This document shows, piece after piece, positions 23,936 through 35,286 of a stretch of 64,000 nt of DNA. The stretch covers positions 234,457,794 to 234,521,793 of the forward strand of contig NC_080540.1 in NCBI RefSeq assembly GCF_028640845.1, written 5' to 3'. The translations under genes and the position numbers were made by a program. The notes beneath the pieces were generated by a model that saw only the letters and a list, made by a program, of their open reading frames with translations, was not told the origin of the DNA and did no database searches. The stretch is from Ahaetulla prasina (Eukaryota > Chordata > Lepidosauria > Squamata > Colubridae). Every line of letters begins with the position of its first letter. The first letter of the stretch is position 1.

Positions 23936-24168
23936 TATATTATATAATATTATATATATATTATTATATATTATAATATTATATATATATAATATTATAT
24001 ATTAATGGGAAGATAATTTAATCAAGAATGTAATGCAATAACTTGAAGGATTTGCAATTAGTATAGCAGTTACAGTATAAAGAAGAAAAGTGAAACACGT
24101 AGAAAAAACAAAATATACAAAAATTATCACCATAGAAAAAACAAGATATACAAAAATTATCACGTCAG

Positions 24169-24415
24169 TTAATACTTAGTTGGGTAACCTTTAGCCTGAA
24201 TTACGGCCTTACAATGTCTTCCCATGGAGTGAACCAAGTCTTTTAGTTCTGCAGCTGTTCTAATGTGAAACCAAGATTGAATGGTTGCTTCTATTAACTG
24301 GGTTTTATTGCTGGGTCACTTCTGACTAACAAGTTTCTTTAGTCAGCTCCAAAGGTTTTCAATTGGGTTAAGGTCTGGTCTATTCCCAGGCCATTCCAGC
24401 AGTAGAATATGATTA
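24169..24415 (-). pseudogene. Tc1-like transposase C-terminal remnant
   Basis: The minus strand encodes the last part of a Tc1-type DDE transposase, including WPGNRPDLNPIENLW, whose Glu is the third catalytic residue. IQSWFHIRTAAELKDLVHSM and a C-terminal GYPTKY before a stop at 24169-24171 follow. The frame has an in-frame stop after the ENLW motif, and the N-terminal DNA-binding part and first two Asp residues are gone, so it is non-functional. Confidence 0.75.
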
Positions 24416-24510
24416 TCCTGAAACTCCCCCCAAAAAGTGTTGTTATTAGCCATCAAACCTCAAAAATACACATTTCCCAAAAGGTTTCCACAATTTTGGC
24501 CACTACTGTA

Positions 24511-25380
24511 TCTCATTTTCAAATGGAAGCAAGCAGTAAGCAAAAATAATAAATTAAGATGTTTCATCTGTTCTTCTAAAACCAAATAGATTTTCTTATG
24601 TGTTTATTTACATTTTTTTAAACAAAGGAAGACACAAACAGGATTAGTTTTTGTTTAATAACAAACAAGAAGAAGACGCAAATCACACATGTTACCTGTT
24701 ATGGAATGTGCACGTGAAGAAGGGATGGGATGGAATCTCAGCAGCACTGCAGAAAGAGGCCCAGAACAAGAGACTGTACAGTCCTGAGCTGGATCCTGAG
24801 CTGGATAGCAGTGGGAGGAAGAGGTCCAAGGTAGTCATATTCTTTCTGGTTATATCTATTAGGTTAGAAGATTATAACTAGCCCAGCAAGATTCTGTCTA
24901 TTAAGCAAATAAAAAGAATTGGACTCCATTGGATTTCCCGATGTCAGCTTGGTGATTGGAGATAAAATTACTCTATTTTGAAAACATGGCACAGTTGTTA
25001 GAGTTTTAAGAGCTGCTGTGCTCTTTCCTCTTTCATCACATTGTGCATTTTCCATCAAAGCCAGACAACTGATGGGTGCTAGAGTAGGTTGGGAAATGTA
25101 CCACAGGAACTCATATGTTATGAGACGTTAATGCAACAGGAATGCCATTTTTATTAGCAGCCCCATAACTACTGTAATTTGTAAATATGAGATAATGCAA
25201 TGCTAAGTTGGTTGTATGCTTCTATATATTCTTGTGAAAATGGATAGAACCATATTACCTATTCAGAATGATAATGAACAGATAAATATGCTAGCTCCTT
25301 GTAATGTTTGTAAGGCTTGCTTCAAGATGTGCTACTGTATTACTTTAGCAGCTGTATTCTGAATTGTCAATAGTTAACCT
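24511..25380. other. Unrecognised non-coding stretch
   Basis: No family recognised. A tandem CCTGAGCTGGAT(C) pair lies at 24783-24807. Confidence 0.4.
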
Positions 25381-25382
25381 AG

Positions 25383-25880
25383 AAAGTCTTCATTTAATGA
25401 CTGTCATTTATCAACCATTCACATTATGACCTTTAAAGGTAAAGGTTCCCCTCGCACATATGTGCCAGTTGTTGCTGACTCTAGAGGGCAGTGCTCATCT
25501 CCGTTTCAGAGCTGAAGTGCCAGCGCTGTCTGAAGACCTCTCCGTGGTCATGTGGCCAGCATGACTAAATGCCAAAGGCGGATGGAACGCTGTTACCTTC
25601 CCACCAAAGGAGGTCCCTATTTTTCTATTTGCATTTTTATGTGCTTTTGTGCTGCTAGGTTGGCAGAAGCTGGGACAAGTAATAGGAGCTCACCCCATTA
25701 TGCGGCACTAGGAATTCGAACCACTGAACTGCGACCTTTTGATCGACAAGCTCAACGTCTTAGCCACTGAGCCACCACATCCCCTTATGACTTTTGCAGA
25801 TCTGTAAATAAAGGAAAGTTGAAGTATTGTTATGGTTTCACTTGGTGACTGTTTCACTGAACAACTAAGTTGCCAGTTCC
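25383..25880. repeat. Palindromic TAGTCCTCGACTTA family, split by a SINE
   Basis: AAAGTCTTCATTTAATGACT and the matching right part (TTTCACTTGGTGACTG, CACTGAACAACTAAG, AATTGTAGTCACTAAAT) flank the SINE at 25434-25785. The SINE target duplication TTATGACYTTT lies within this repeat. Confidence 0.5.
25434..25785 (-). mobile_element. tRNA-derived SINE (Sauria-SINE-like)
   Basis: The same structure as 4043-4380: minus-strand head GGTGGCTCAGTGGCTAAGAC, degenerate B box GGTTCGAATTCC and ACCTTTACC tail. A target duplication of about 10 bp (TTATGACCTTT / TTATGACTTTT) flanks it. Confidence 0.85.
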
Positions 25881-25899
25881 AATTGTAGTCACTAAATAA

Positions 25900-26575
25900 G
25901 GAATTCCGATACTTTTTAATATATTGTAACTATTTTGTTTATAAGACAATCATTTTGAACAAACTAGGTACTTGCAGAAAATCATCACTAATCCTCTTTC
26001 ATTGGTCACCTTTACTGCTGAAATGAAGGCTGATGTCCTTTGATCGCAAATATTCACCAATATTATTAATATAAGCCTTTCATTTAGGGAAAAAACATGT
26101 TTACATATAAGCACTTCCCTGTAACCATTTTTATCAGAATTCCAATGGAGGAACAAGAAATAATTAGCCTTCTTAGAGACTCATTGGATATGATGTATTC
26201 GCTTCCTTCTCCTTTTTGTTTATATTCACCAAAAGATCTTCAACAGAATTTCAACAGAACTGCCAAAGAAGTCAATGTAGCTACAAAAAATATATTAAAA
26301 CTAAGAAAGTACATTCAGAAGGGAAATGGAAAAGAAGACACTCAACAGTTAGCTTGGAAATATAACAATGGAAATAGAAACGTGAAAGCTTAAATTGAAC
26401 TGAAATTATCAAAGGACGCAAAGAGTAGGAAAAAAACAGGATTTTTAAGATGTGTTCACAAGAAAGGAAAAAGGAAGAATTTGTATGTCAGCTGCCTAAT
26501 AAAGAAGATACATGTTAACTGATTAAAAAAAGAAAAAGATTCCCATTTTATTTTATTTTTTACAATAAAAAGATT
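25900..26575. other. Unrecognised; A-rich reading frame
   Basis: A + strand frame (26097-26393) of 98 codons with Lys/Asn-rich composition and no family motif. It may be the decayed 5' side of the CR1 copy that follows, but I cannot support that. Confidence 0.35.
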
Positions 26576-26579
26576 GTGA

Positions 26580-27240
26580 AGGCCAAGTTGAAGGGGCAGG
26601 AATGAAGTCTGTGATCAACAGAAACATGGTTAAAGAATGTCACTTCCCTTGGAATGAGTTTAAGTTTCCAGGACTAGATAAAATACATTTTTGGATACTG
26701 AAAATTGTAGGGCATATCATAAAGAGATCAATCTGCAAGCTTTTGAGAAGAATGCTCTAATTATGGTAGTCAGCATAGATTAGTCAAAAACAAATATTGA
26801 TAGACAGATCTGTTTTGTTTTGTTTTTAATCAGTTATCACCCTTAATGGATTATGGGAATACTGTAGCATACAAACAAACTTTGACTTCAGTAAAATATT
26901 TGTCAGAGTATCTCAATACATGTTCATCAAAAACCTAGTTAAGTGTAATTTGATGTCTTGACAACTACATGTATACCGAGCTGGCTCAAAAATTGTACTC
27001 AAACAGCGCTCATCCAATTGGAGAGACAGATTAAGTGAAGAGCCTTGAAGATCAGTCCAGTATATTCTTTAATAGTTTCATTAATGATTTGGATGAAGTG
27101 GTGGAAGGAATGCATTATCAAATCTGCAAATGGTACAAAATTGGATGGGATAGAAGGCAGAAATAGAACAGTCTTAATGAGCTGGAAAAATGGATGGAAA
27201 ATGACTGTACTAAACTTAATAGAGAAACTTGGCCAATAAG
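26580..27240 (+). mobile_element. Decayed CR1 LINE, RT region
   Basis: Translated pieces follow the CR1 RT order: FPGLDKIHFWILK, FDFSKIFVRVSQ (palm, usually DFSKAFDxVS), then SFINDLDEVVEGM and KSANGTKLDG (where KFADDTKLGG is usual). Both catalytic Asp residues of FADD are lost. The copy resumes at 28020 after an inserted LINE. Confidence 0.7.
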
Positions 27241-28015
27241 AGTTGAACAGATCCCACCTTCAGAGTGCTTTGTCAACACATCATCAACAAAACAACCTAG
27301 ACAGTAACCATGATGAAAATCACATTGGGAGAAGACTAAGTGTCCTATGCTATGAGCTAGAGATGAATTCCTCTACAGAGGAATTATTGAATCTGTCATC
27401 TGCATCTCTATAACTGTCTGGTTTGGTTCTGCAACCCAACAAGACAGACAGCGACTTCAGAGGATAATTAGAACTGCAGAAAAAACAATTACTACCAACT
27501 TGCCTTCTATTGAGGACCTGTATACTGCACGAGTCAAAAAGAGGGCTGTGAAAATATTTACAGACCACTCACATCCTGGACATAAACTGTTTTAAGTCCT
27601 ACCCTCAAAATGATGCTCAGAGTGCTGCACACCAGAACAACTGGACATAAGAACAGTTTCTTCCCGAAGGCCATCACTCTGCTAAACAAATAATTCCCTC
27701 AACACTGTCAAACTATTTACTAAATCTGCACTACTATTAATCTTCTCATTGTTCCCATCACCCATCTCCTTCCACTTATGACTGTATGACTGTAACTTTG
27801 TTGCTTGTATCCTTATGATTTATACTGATAATGTTTCCTGATTCCTTATTTGTACCCTATAAAGTATCCTATAAAGTACAACAAGTGTTGTACTTTATGA
27901 TTCTTAACAAATGTATCTTTTTTTTTTATGTATACTGACAGCATTATGCACCAAAGACAAATTCCTTGTGTGTCCAATCACACTTGGCCAATAAAGAATT
28001 ATAATCTAATTTAGA
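27241..28015 (+). mobile_element. 5'-truncated LINE of the TTGGCCAATAAA/ATTCT-tailed family
   Basis: Encodes the C-terminal signature SITVWFGSATQQDRQRLQRI with RTAEKTITTNLPSIEDLYT, found in L2/CR1-group ORF2 ends. A long 3' UTR follows with CTGTATGACTGTAACTTTGT, CAAATTCCTTGTGTGTCCAA and CACTTGGCCAATAAAGAATT. It lies inside CR1 sequence (26580-27240 and 28020-28560), so it inserted after that CR1. The same family occurs at 42545, 46640 and 49098. Confidence 0.75.
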
Positions 28016-28019
28016 GATG

Positions 28020-28560
28020 AGTTGAAGGGAATATTATGGGGACATGCCAGTTAAAAACAGCACCTGTTTTTTAGGCCCACCATGTGAGAGATGAACCCCT
28101 ACTGATTTTAGAACAGGTTCAAAGAAGGGCAACACAGATGGTCAGGGAATTAGAAAGTAAGTCCTACAGAGAAAACTGGGTCCATAAAACCTTGAGAAAA
28201 GGTGATTGAGGTGGAGTATGATCGTACCCTACAAGCAGATCACATTGAAACAATTCAGTGCCAGTCTCTCATTCCAGAATGCAAAACACAGGTGAACGGG
28301 TTTGAATGGCATTCTAATTGAACATTACAAAAACTTTTTTTAAAGCAAGAGCTCTTTTTATGGTGGAAGGAAGTTGAACAGCCTTCTCCCTGGGATGTTC
28401 AACTCTGGATTCCTGCACTAAGAAGGACATTAGACCCTTTAGCTTAAATGGTGCCTTTTAACACTAAGCATTGAAATGAAGCCCATGGTTTCATCAGAAA
28501 CCTTCTCCCATATAGATTCTCCTAAAAGACTTTCACCCCGAAATTTGAACACTGAACCAT
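28020..28560 (+). mobile_element. CR1 LINE, continuation of 26580-27240
   Basis: GGTTCAAAGAAGGGCAACAC, AGAATTAGAAAG-type sequence and CCTACAGAGAAAACTGGG encode a decayed VQRRATQMVRELESKSY signature, then the region toward the CR1 3' end. Confidence 0.55.
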
Positions 28561-28570
28561 TTTAGGATTA

Positions 28571-28949
28571 CAAATAGTCCTTGACTTAGGACCACAACTG
28601 ATGGCGAAATTTCTGTTGTTAAGAGAAACATTTGTTAAGTCAGTTTTGGCCCACTTTCTCGCCACAGTTGCTAAGTGAATAATTGCAGTTGGTTAACAAG
28701 TTAGTAACATGGTTGTTAAGTGAAACTAACTTCCCCATGGACTTTGCTTGCCAGAAGGTTACAAAAGTCGATAACATGACCGCAGGACATAAAGATGAGT
28801 CAGTTGCCAAGCGTCTGAATTTTGAAGATGTGACCATGGGGATGCTGCAATGATCATTAGTGTCAAACACGGTCAAAAGTCAATTTTTGGAGTGCCATTG
28901 TAACATTGAACGGTCACTAAATGAATTGTCATAAGCCGAGGGCTACCTG
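28571..28949. repeat. Palindromic repeat, TAGTCCTTGACTTA family
   Basis: The left end CAAATAGTCCTTGACTTAGG and right end AAGCCGAGGGCTACCTG are inverted. The interior has inverted and tandem GTTAAGTGA / TCACTTAAC motifs (GTTAAGTCAGTTTTGGCC, CAGTTGCTAAGTGAATAA). Non-coding, about 380 bp. The superfamily is uncertain because flanking duplications differ between copies. Other copies lie at 40858, 42138, 46077 and 63408. Confidence 0.65.
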
Positions 28950-28954
28950 TTTAC

Positions 28955-30185
28955 AGATAGAAAAGCCTTCATAGCATGGTGGGTTTGGATGGACAAATGG
29001 GATTAGAACAGGGAAACCCTTGTGATGCAATCTCCTTTCTTTATTATCTGCTCCAGTTGAAATGGCAAACTTTTGCTCCAGTTTAACATACAGATGTCCA
29101 CAGGGAGAGGCAAAAGTGACAAAATCTATGCTAGTACATCATGATGCAAAACCTACAAGTTACAACTCATGACACATGTCAGGACGTACAGCCAGTATGC
29201 AGAGGTGGGATTGGCAGCATGATGTCACTGCTTGTGTGTCATTTTGGCTTGATATTTGGTTGATTCCTAGTCTGGAGGGGTAGACTCAACAATGCTTTAT
29301 ATGGAGAAGGAGACACATGGGCCTCCTGATGAAAAGCTAACTGGATTACAAATTCCATTAATACTGACCACTCTAAATGCAAGGGGAAAGTGTGAGACAT
29401 TAAGAACTAGGAAGTCTTTTGAGAAATCGATCCTGAGTAAATGGATGACTCATTGAGCTAACACAGCAGACAAAACTGATGTTTTGGCCAGAGCGGGAGG
29501 AAAAAAAAATAGTTTTTTTTTTTGGGGGGGGGAGATAATCTCTCTATCAATTTCTAAAGTTACTTATCGGGGAAATTGCAGAGCTGTGTAAGAAACTCTG
29601 AGCTCTTCCCCTCTTTGCCATCCTTTGATTATCCTGGAGAGGAACCATATTTTAAGAATTTTTCATTTCTAGCTAAAACCACTCAAAGGGAAGCTGAGCC
29701 ATTGGGGCAGCCAACTCTGAGCTTTTCCTGTCCTTGAAAGCTTTTGCTTATCCCAGGAAGTCTCTCCCTGAGCCAACTGAGGCTGAGTCTCCTTGAAAGA
29801 CTGGATGTAAGCCCAGGCATGCATTGACAAAGCTGGCAGAAGCCTGCAGAAGGTCTCACCTAAAATGGACTTGTAGTTTCAGCCTCTAGGAAGCTGCTGA
29901 GCTTTCTAGGAGTTGATCTTAATACCTCCAGTCAGTGTGATGCCTCCTTAGACCACATATGCCCAGCTTTTGGGTATCCCTGGAGCAGCTCTACTGAGTT
30001 TTGACATAGCCTGGGAGATTTTGTCAAGCTAAGCCCAAGAACATCCCTTGGGACTTTTGGGACAACCATGACCTGAATGATTGAGAATCTCCAAAGACAT
30101 TAAGCCCAAGAATGATGCAGACCAATTCTTTTAGGATTCAGTCCTTTATTTGCATACACACAACAGAATCTTTTCAGACTAAACC
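28955..30185. other. Unrecognised non-coding stretch
   Basis: No recognised family or exon across 1.2 kb. A poly-A/T/G run lies at 29500-29535. Confidence 0.4.
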
Positions 30186-30189
30186 CTTA

Positions 30190-33115
30190 CTACTCTATTT
30201 ATCTATTTTTTTATTTATTTGTCAATCATATATAAGACAACAGGTAAAAGTATAAACATAATTTGGATACATGAAAAGAGTAAGTACAAAAAGGAATATT
30301 AGGACAGGGACAGTAGGCACGGGGGTGCACTTATGCACGCCCCTTATAGACAGTTTAAGCTTAAAGTTTTGGGGCTTTGGGGAAGAAGCTACAGAGTCTG
30401 GTAGTGCATTCCAGGCATTAACCGCTCTGTTACTGAAGTCATATTTTCTGCAATCATATTTGGAGCGGTTTACCTTGAGTTTGTATCTATTATTTGCTCG
30501 TGTATTGTTGTGGTTGAAGCTGAAGTAGTCATTGACAGGTAGGACATTGTGGTAGATAATTTTATGTACTATGCTTGGGTCAGATTGAAGTCTGCATAGT
30601 TCTGAGTTGTCTAAGCCCAAAATTTGGAGTCTGGTTGCATAAGGTATTTTATTGCGAGCAGAGGAGTGGAAGACTCTTCTTGTGAAATATCTCTGGACTC
30701 TCTCGATTGTATTTATGTCTGATATGCAGTGCAGGTTCCAGACAGGTGAGCTGTATTCAAGTATTGGTCTAGCAAATGTTTTGTATGCTCTAGTTAGTAG
30801 TACAATATTACCAGAGAAGAAGCTACGCAAGATTAGGTTAACAACTCTTAGTGCCCTTTTGGCAATGCTGTTACAGTGGGCTCTGGCACTTAGATCTTTA
30901 GAAATGAGTACTCCAAGGTCCTTGACAGAATGAGGGTCATCTATAAGGTCATGTCCATCTAATTTGTATTTTATGTTTTGATTTTTTTTGCCAATGTGCA
31001 AGACAGAGCATTTGTTGGTTGACATTTGAAGTTGCCACTTGTTAGACCAATCTGACACATAGTCAAGGTCTTTTTGAAGGATAGTTGCATTGTCTGTGGT
31101 GTTGAATAGTTTAACATCATCAGTGAAGAGAACACAGTTGCTTTTAATATGATCGCAAAGGTCATTTATGTAAAGTGGGAAGAGTGTTGGACCTAAATAC
31201 TGTGTTGGGGAACACCACTATTAACAGGATTTGATACAGCACTTCCTATTTTGACCACTTGTTGCCTGTTTGACAGGAAGGCAGCTATCCATTTATGTAG
31301 GAGTCCAGAAATGCCATAGGATTTTAGTTTTTGAAGTAATTTGTCATGTACACCGAATCAAAAGCTTTACAGAAGTCTATGTAAACAGCATCTATTGCTT
31401 TGCCCTGATCGAGATGTGTAGTCCATATGTTTTTGCATTGTAGTTGAAGATTACAGGATAATTTTTTTCTGAAACCAAATTGTTTGATAGAAAATTGGTT
31501 GTTTGTCTCTAGGTGGAGGGTAATAGATTGGTTAATGATTGATTCCATGACTTTGCAGGTGATCCAATATAAAGAGATTGGTCTCTAATTTTCAACTTGG
31601 CTAGGGTCTCCCTTTTGGAAGATAGGTATGATCATGGCTTGTGATCATTGGTAGGGCAAGGTGCTGGTATTGACAGATTTTTCAAAAATTATGCTTAGAG
31701 GTTCTGCAATTGCAATGGAAAGCTTTTTTAAGAAGCATGCACATAGTCCATCAGGACCAATAGATAGAGATGATTTTAAATTGCATAGTGCCTTTTCAAT
31801 GTTGTCTTCTGTAAAATCAATATGTACAAGATCACCGTAATCATTGTAATTGTCTGTACTACGGTTGGGAAATATTGGGTGTGTGTTGTTGCTGTTTACA
31901 AAGACTGAGCTGAAGAACGTGTTAAAGAGATTGGCTTTAAGAGTTTCATCAATACAGTCTTCATTGTTTGGTCGTTTTAGGGGTGGGAAGGAGCTCGAGT
32001 CTTTAAGTTTGTTGTTTACAAAATTATAGAAGGCACGGGTGGATTTTGTGCGTAGAAGGTTTTCTTTTTGCTTGATGTGATAATTGTTACATTCAGTCTT
32101 TATTTGTTGGCATAGGTTTTTGTAGCGGTTTTTGAAGTTAGCTACATAGTTAGTTTTGTTTTTTTGCCAAAGAGATCTTTTTCTGGACTGTAATTTCCTT
32201 ATTGATATTGGTAGTTTATTTTTTCTGGTTTTGTGGGATATTAGTGGTACATAAAGTTTAATGATTGACTTCATGCAAGAAAATGTTGTAATGGTCGTCA
32301 GCAGTATTAAAGCCAGAGGATAGAATTTGCCAATCAAGATATGAGAATCTATGAGATCATAGTTGGCTTTTTTAAAGTTATAACAGGGAATCTCATCATT
32401 ATGATTTTTGAGAGGGTGTAAATTAAACAAAAGTCAATCATGCTGTGGTCGCTGTTGGAGAATGGTTCTTTTATTTGTAGTCCATAAATTGAATTTAAAC
32501 TGTTGCAGAAGATGAGATCAAGGCAGTTGTTGAGTCTAGTGTTGTTAGTTACTAGTTGAACAAGTCCTAGATTAGTTACAGTATTGTACAGGGTTGCATA
32601 TATAGGTTCAGTGGTACATTCATTTAGGGCCCAATTAATAAGTGGTAAGTTAATGTCACCAAGAAAGATTATTGGGTATGGGCAGGAGGCTGCCCAGGTT
32701 AGTAGTGAAGTCAACTTGTTCGAATGGTCGATATCGTTATCTGGGGCTCTGTAACAAATTAAAAATCAAAATGTGGTATTTAAGGACAGGTCACAGACGA
32801 TGATCTCAGGAAGAACAAGTTCTTGTGTAACTTGAATATTTTTTAGATGTAGAGACTTTTTGTAGAAGATAGCAACACCACCTCCTCTACGGATTTCACA
32901 ATCTGACCGGTAAACATGATAGTCTCTTACTGTAGTAATGGAGTCAGGAAGGGATGTATTCAGCCAAGTTTCACAGACAAATATAATGTTGAATATAGCT
33001 GTATTTAGTAAGAGGAGGAATTCGGGTATTTTATTTACAAGGATTCTTGCATTAAATAGCTTGCATTTAAGATCAGTAGTAGTTGATATAGAGGAAGTCA
33101 GGGGCATGCGTGCCT
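30190..33115 (-). mobile_element. Near-complete CR1-group LINE ORF2, broken by frameshifts
   Basis: Read on the minus strand. The N-terminal APE-type endonuclease begins at 33107 (LFNARILVNKIPEF, FVCETWLN, RGGGVAIFYKKSL) and continues in another frame (32714-32349: ISFLGDINLPL-like, NSDHSMIDF). The RT follows: SIGPDGLCACFLKKL in 32430-31645, then VYIDFCKAFDSVY (31548-31324), a catalytic box reading FTDD (31116-31127) and the thumb/C-terminus in 31058-30222 (WSNKWQLQMS, TFARPILEYSSPVWN, YDFSNRAVNAWNALP). At least three frame changes separate the segments, so it is dead. The 3' end with AT-rich tail is at 30190-30240. ORF1 is not seen. It is the same family as 11880-12990 and 45725-45865. ORF2 of this clade is usually about 900-1000 codons, which fits the span. 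Confidence 0.85.
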
Positions 33116-33420
33116 AGTTAACAGATATACCATAAGTGATTCTGGAGAGTGTCTATCCTAACTCTCTTCCTTTTTTCTTAACCAGCCATGGGCTATGCTG
33201 CTTCTTGTCCCCACCCTCCACATTCTGGAATATACTCCTTCCTTCCTGGGAAACTTCTGTTTCACTATAGTCTATTACAAAGTTATCTGTAAAGTAGTTG
33301 TGTATGGATCAGAAAAAAGAGTGATACATCAATAGTTCCCTGAATTGCTCTCACCTATGCCAAGGTGATCAAGGAAACCAAGAAGCATGCTGTGCTGACC
33401 CAGTTAAAAACATTAAAAAT
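33116..33420. other. Unrecognised stretch
   Basis: Nothing recognised; may include the LINE 5' end. Confidence 0.35.
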
Positions 33421-33423
33421 ATA

Positions 33424-33895
33424 AAGGTAAAGCTTCCCCTCGCACATATATGCTAGTTGTTCCTGACTCTAAGGGGTGGTACTCATCTTTGTTTCAAAGC
33501 CGAAGAGCCAGCTCCATCCAAAGACGTCTCCATGGTCATGTGGCTGGCATGACTAAATGCCAAAGGTGCACGGAACAGTGTTATCGTCCCACCAAAGATG
33601 GTCCCTATTTTTCTACTTGCATTTTTTAGGTGCTTTCAAACTGCTAGGTTGGCAGAAGCTGGGACAAGTAACGGGAGCTCACCCCGTTACGCAACACTAG
33701 GGATTCGAATCGCTGAACTGCCGACCTTTCGATCGACAAGCAGTAACAGTAACAGAGTTGGAAGGGACCTTGGAGGTCATCTAGTCCAATCCCCTGCTCA
33801 TGCAGGAGACCTGTACTAGAGGGATTCAAACCACTGAACTGCCGCCCTTTCTGATCGACAAGCTCAGTGTCTTAGCCACTGAGCCACCACATCCC
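33424..33895 (-). mobile_element. tRNA-derived SINE (Sauria-SINE-like) with CR1 insertion
   Basis: The family of 4043-4380, minus strand, but longer. A 77-bp CR1 end (33741-33817) sits in the tRNA-like head, and about 43 bp of the SINE head is present on both sides (33698-33740 and 33818-33862). Flanking AAAA/TTAAAA suggests a short target duplication. Confidence 0.8.
33741..33817 (-). mobile_element. CR1 LINE 3' tip inserted in a SINE
   Basis: AGAGTTGGAAGGGACCTTGG, GTCATCTAGTCCAATCCCC and TGCAGGAGACC are the inverse of the CR1 3' terminus, with a short (CAGTAA)n tail at the 3' end of the insertion. Confidence 0.75.
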
Positions 33896-34021
33896 TTAAA
33901 AGCACTAACAAGTAGTTATTGCAAGGGAACACCAACCTTAATTCTCTTCCTTCTATGAACTTCGGGAAGCCCAGTGTTCACCAGTCTTTGAGAATCAGGT
34001 CTATAGACAGAAAGTTATATG

Positions 34022-34091
34022 CCCTTCCTTCCTTCCTTCCTTCCTTCCTTCCTTCCTTCCTTCCTTCCTTCCTTCCTTCCTTCCTTCCTTT
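34022..34091. repeat. (CCTT)n microsatellite
   Basis: An almost perfect CCTT tetranucleotide run of about 70 bp. Confidence 0.95.
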
Positions 34092-34094
34092 TCC

Positions 34095-35230
34095 CATTTA
34101 TATCCATCTTTATTTACAAGTTGACTTCTCAGTTTCCTTTCTCTTTGTTTACCTTGAGCCTATCTGACTCTCGGCGAGATTGGCAGCAAACAATTCAATG
34201 AATGAACAAATGAATGATCTGCCTTTTCAGACTCTTTTTCCTTCCTCTCTCTGCACCCTTGACCCTCAAATTGAATTTCTTCTCCCTGCTCATCCAACAC
34301 CTTCTATATGAATAGTTTGCACATCGCTCTTCCTAAAAACTGCTGGGTGTGTATTGACCCACCAGTAGGGTCCCAAATTCTTCATTACTGTCTCGCAAGA
34401 CTGTTTAAATGCCCTTTCCTGACTGAATGCAATTTCTCCAATGATGGCTACTTCATTGCTATTTTCCCACTGACTTGCTTTCCTCGTGCACATTTAATGG
34501 AAAATCCTAAACCAACACTTGGAAGCAATTACCTATTCTTATTTCCCTCTAGCTTAACTTTCTTTTTGTAAGAAAATCTTTTTCCGTTCTAGGATTTCCT
34601 TTCTTTTTTATTGTTTCCACGTTTGGTTTCATTAGTAGCACTCTTTTATGGCTGCAGGTAGAAACCTCTGTAAACAGATTTCACTTGGGAAAAAAAAAAA
34701 CTTATTTAGCATGACTCCGGAGACTAGCTCCCTAATAAATTTCTTATACCCTGCAGTATTTTTAACAGTTAACACATTACCTTGCTTATATGCGATCGAT
34801 AAGAGAGTTAATTTACATCCTGTAAAGGTGGGAAAAATGCCCCCAGTATTAATCTTTCTGGTCTAATGCTAATTGCCAGTGCATGCATTGTAACAATGTG
34901 TGTTAACACCAACGCAGTTATGGGTTTGGCAGCATTCCTGCAATATTTATTGCCGTTCTTCATGATGTGAAAGTTTGTAATAAAAAATAATTTATAGAAA
35001 TCTGAAGTTTGGCCCAATACTTTTGCAAATATATATTCATGCTAATTTTAAGAAATAGTGTCTTTGGTATTAGTATTGGGAAGTATTATTTTATTTTCTG
35101 GAAGCAAAAAAAAATAGACCTATCCATGAATATTTTTGTTTTTATCCAGTATATTAGATGCTTAAAATGTTATACCCTATATGTTTTTTAGTGTTACTGA
35201 TAAAAGGAGCAAAGAAGAGCAGGCATTTTT
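34095..35230. other. Repeat-poor stretch, possible conserved non-coding DNA at 34640-35060
   Basis: No transposon signature apart from a possible LINE tail at 34145-34220. From 34640 to 35060 the sequence is balanced in composition and has clustered motifs: TAATTTACATCC, CTAATGCTAATTGCC, GCATTGTAACAATGTG (facing SOX-type ACAAT/ATTGT cores), ATTTATTGCCG. Enhancer-like function is inference only. Confidence 0.3.
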
Positions 35231-35249
35231 AATGCTGTCCACCCACATG

Positions 35250-35251
35250 AT

Positions 35252-35286
<35 letters not shown>

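Larger units (their letters stand above)
23452..24508 (-). mobile_element. Tc1/mariner-type element, broken
   Basis: The left end CAGTAGTGGCCAAAATTGTG (23452-) and right end CACAATTTTGGCCACTACTG (to 24508) are inverted and followed on the right by TA. The similarity extends inward for about 80 bp (GGCTAATAACA, CACTTTTT). Between them are a transposase remnant (24169-24415) and an inserted LINE fragment (23540-23935). Tc1/mariner elements insert at TA; only the right TA is kept. Confidence 0.8.

Noticed and set aside
23935..24005. AT-only palindromic run as a replication origin or regulatory site
   Set aside because: Low-complexity TA-rich sequence attached to a LINE tail; no further support.
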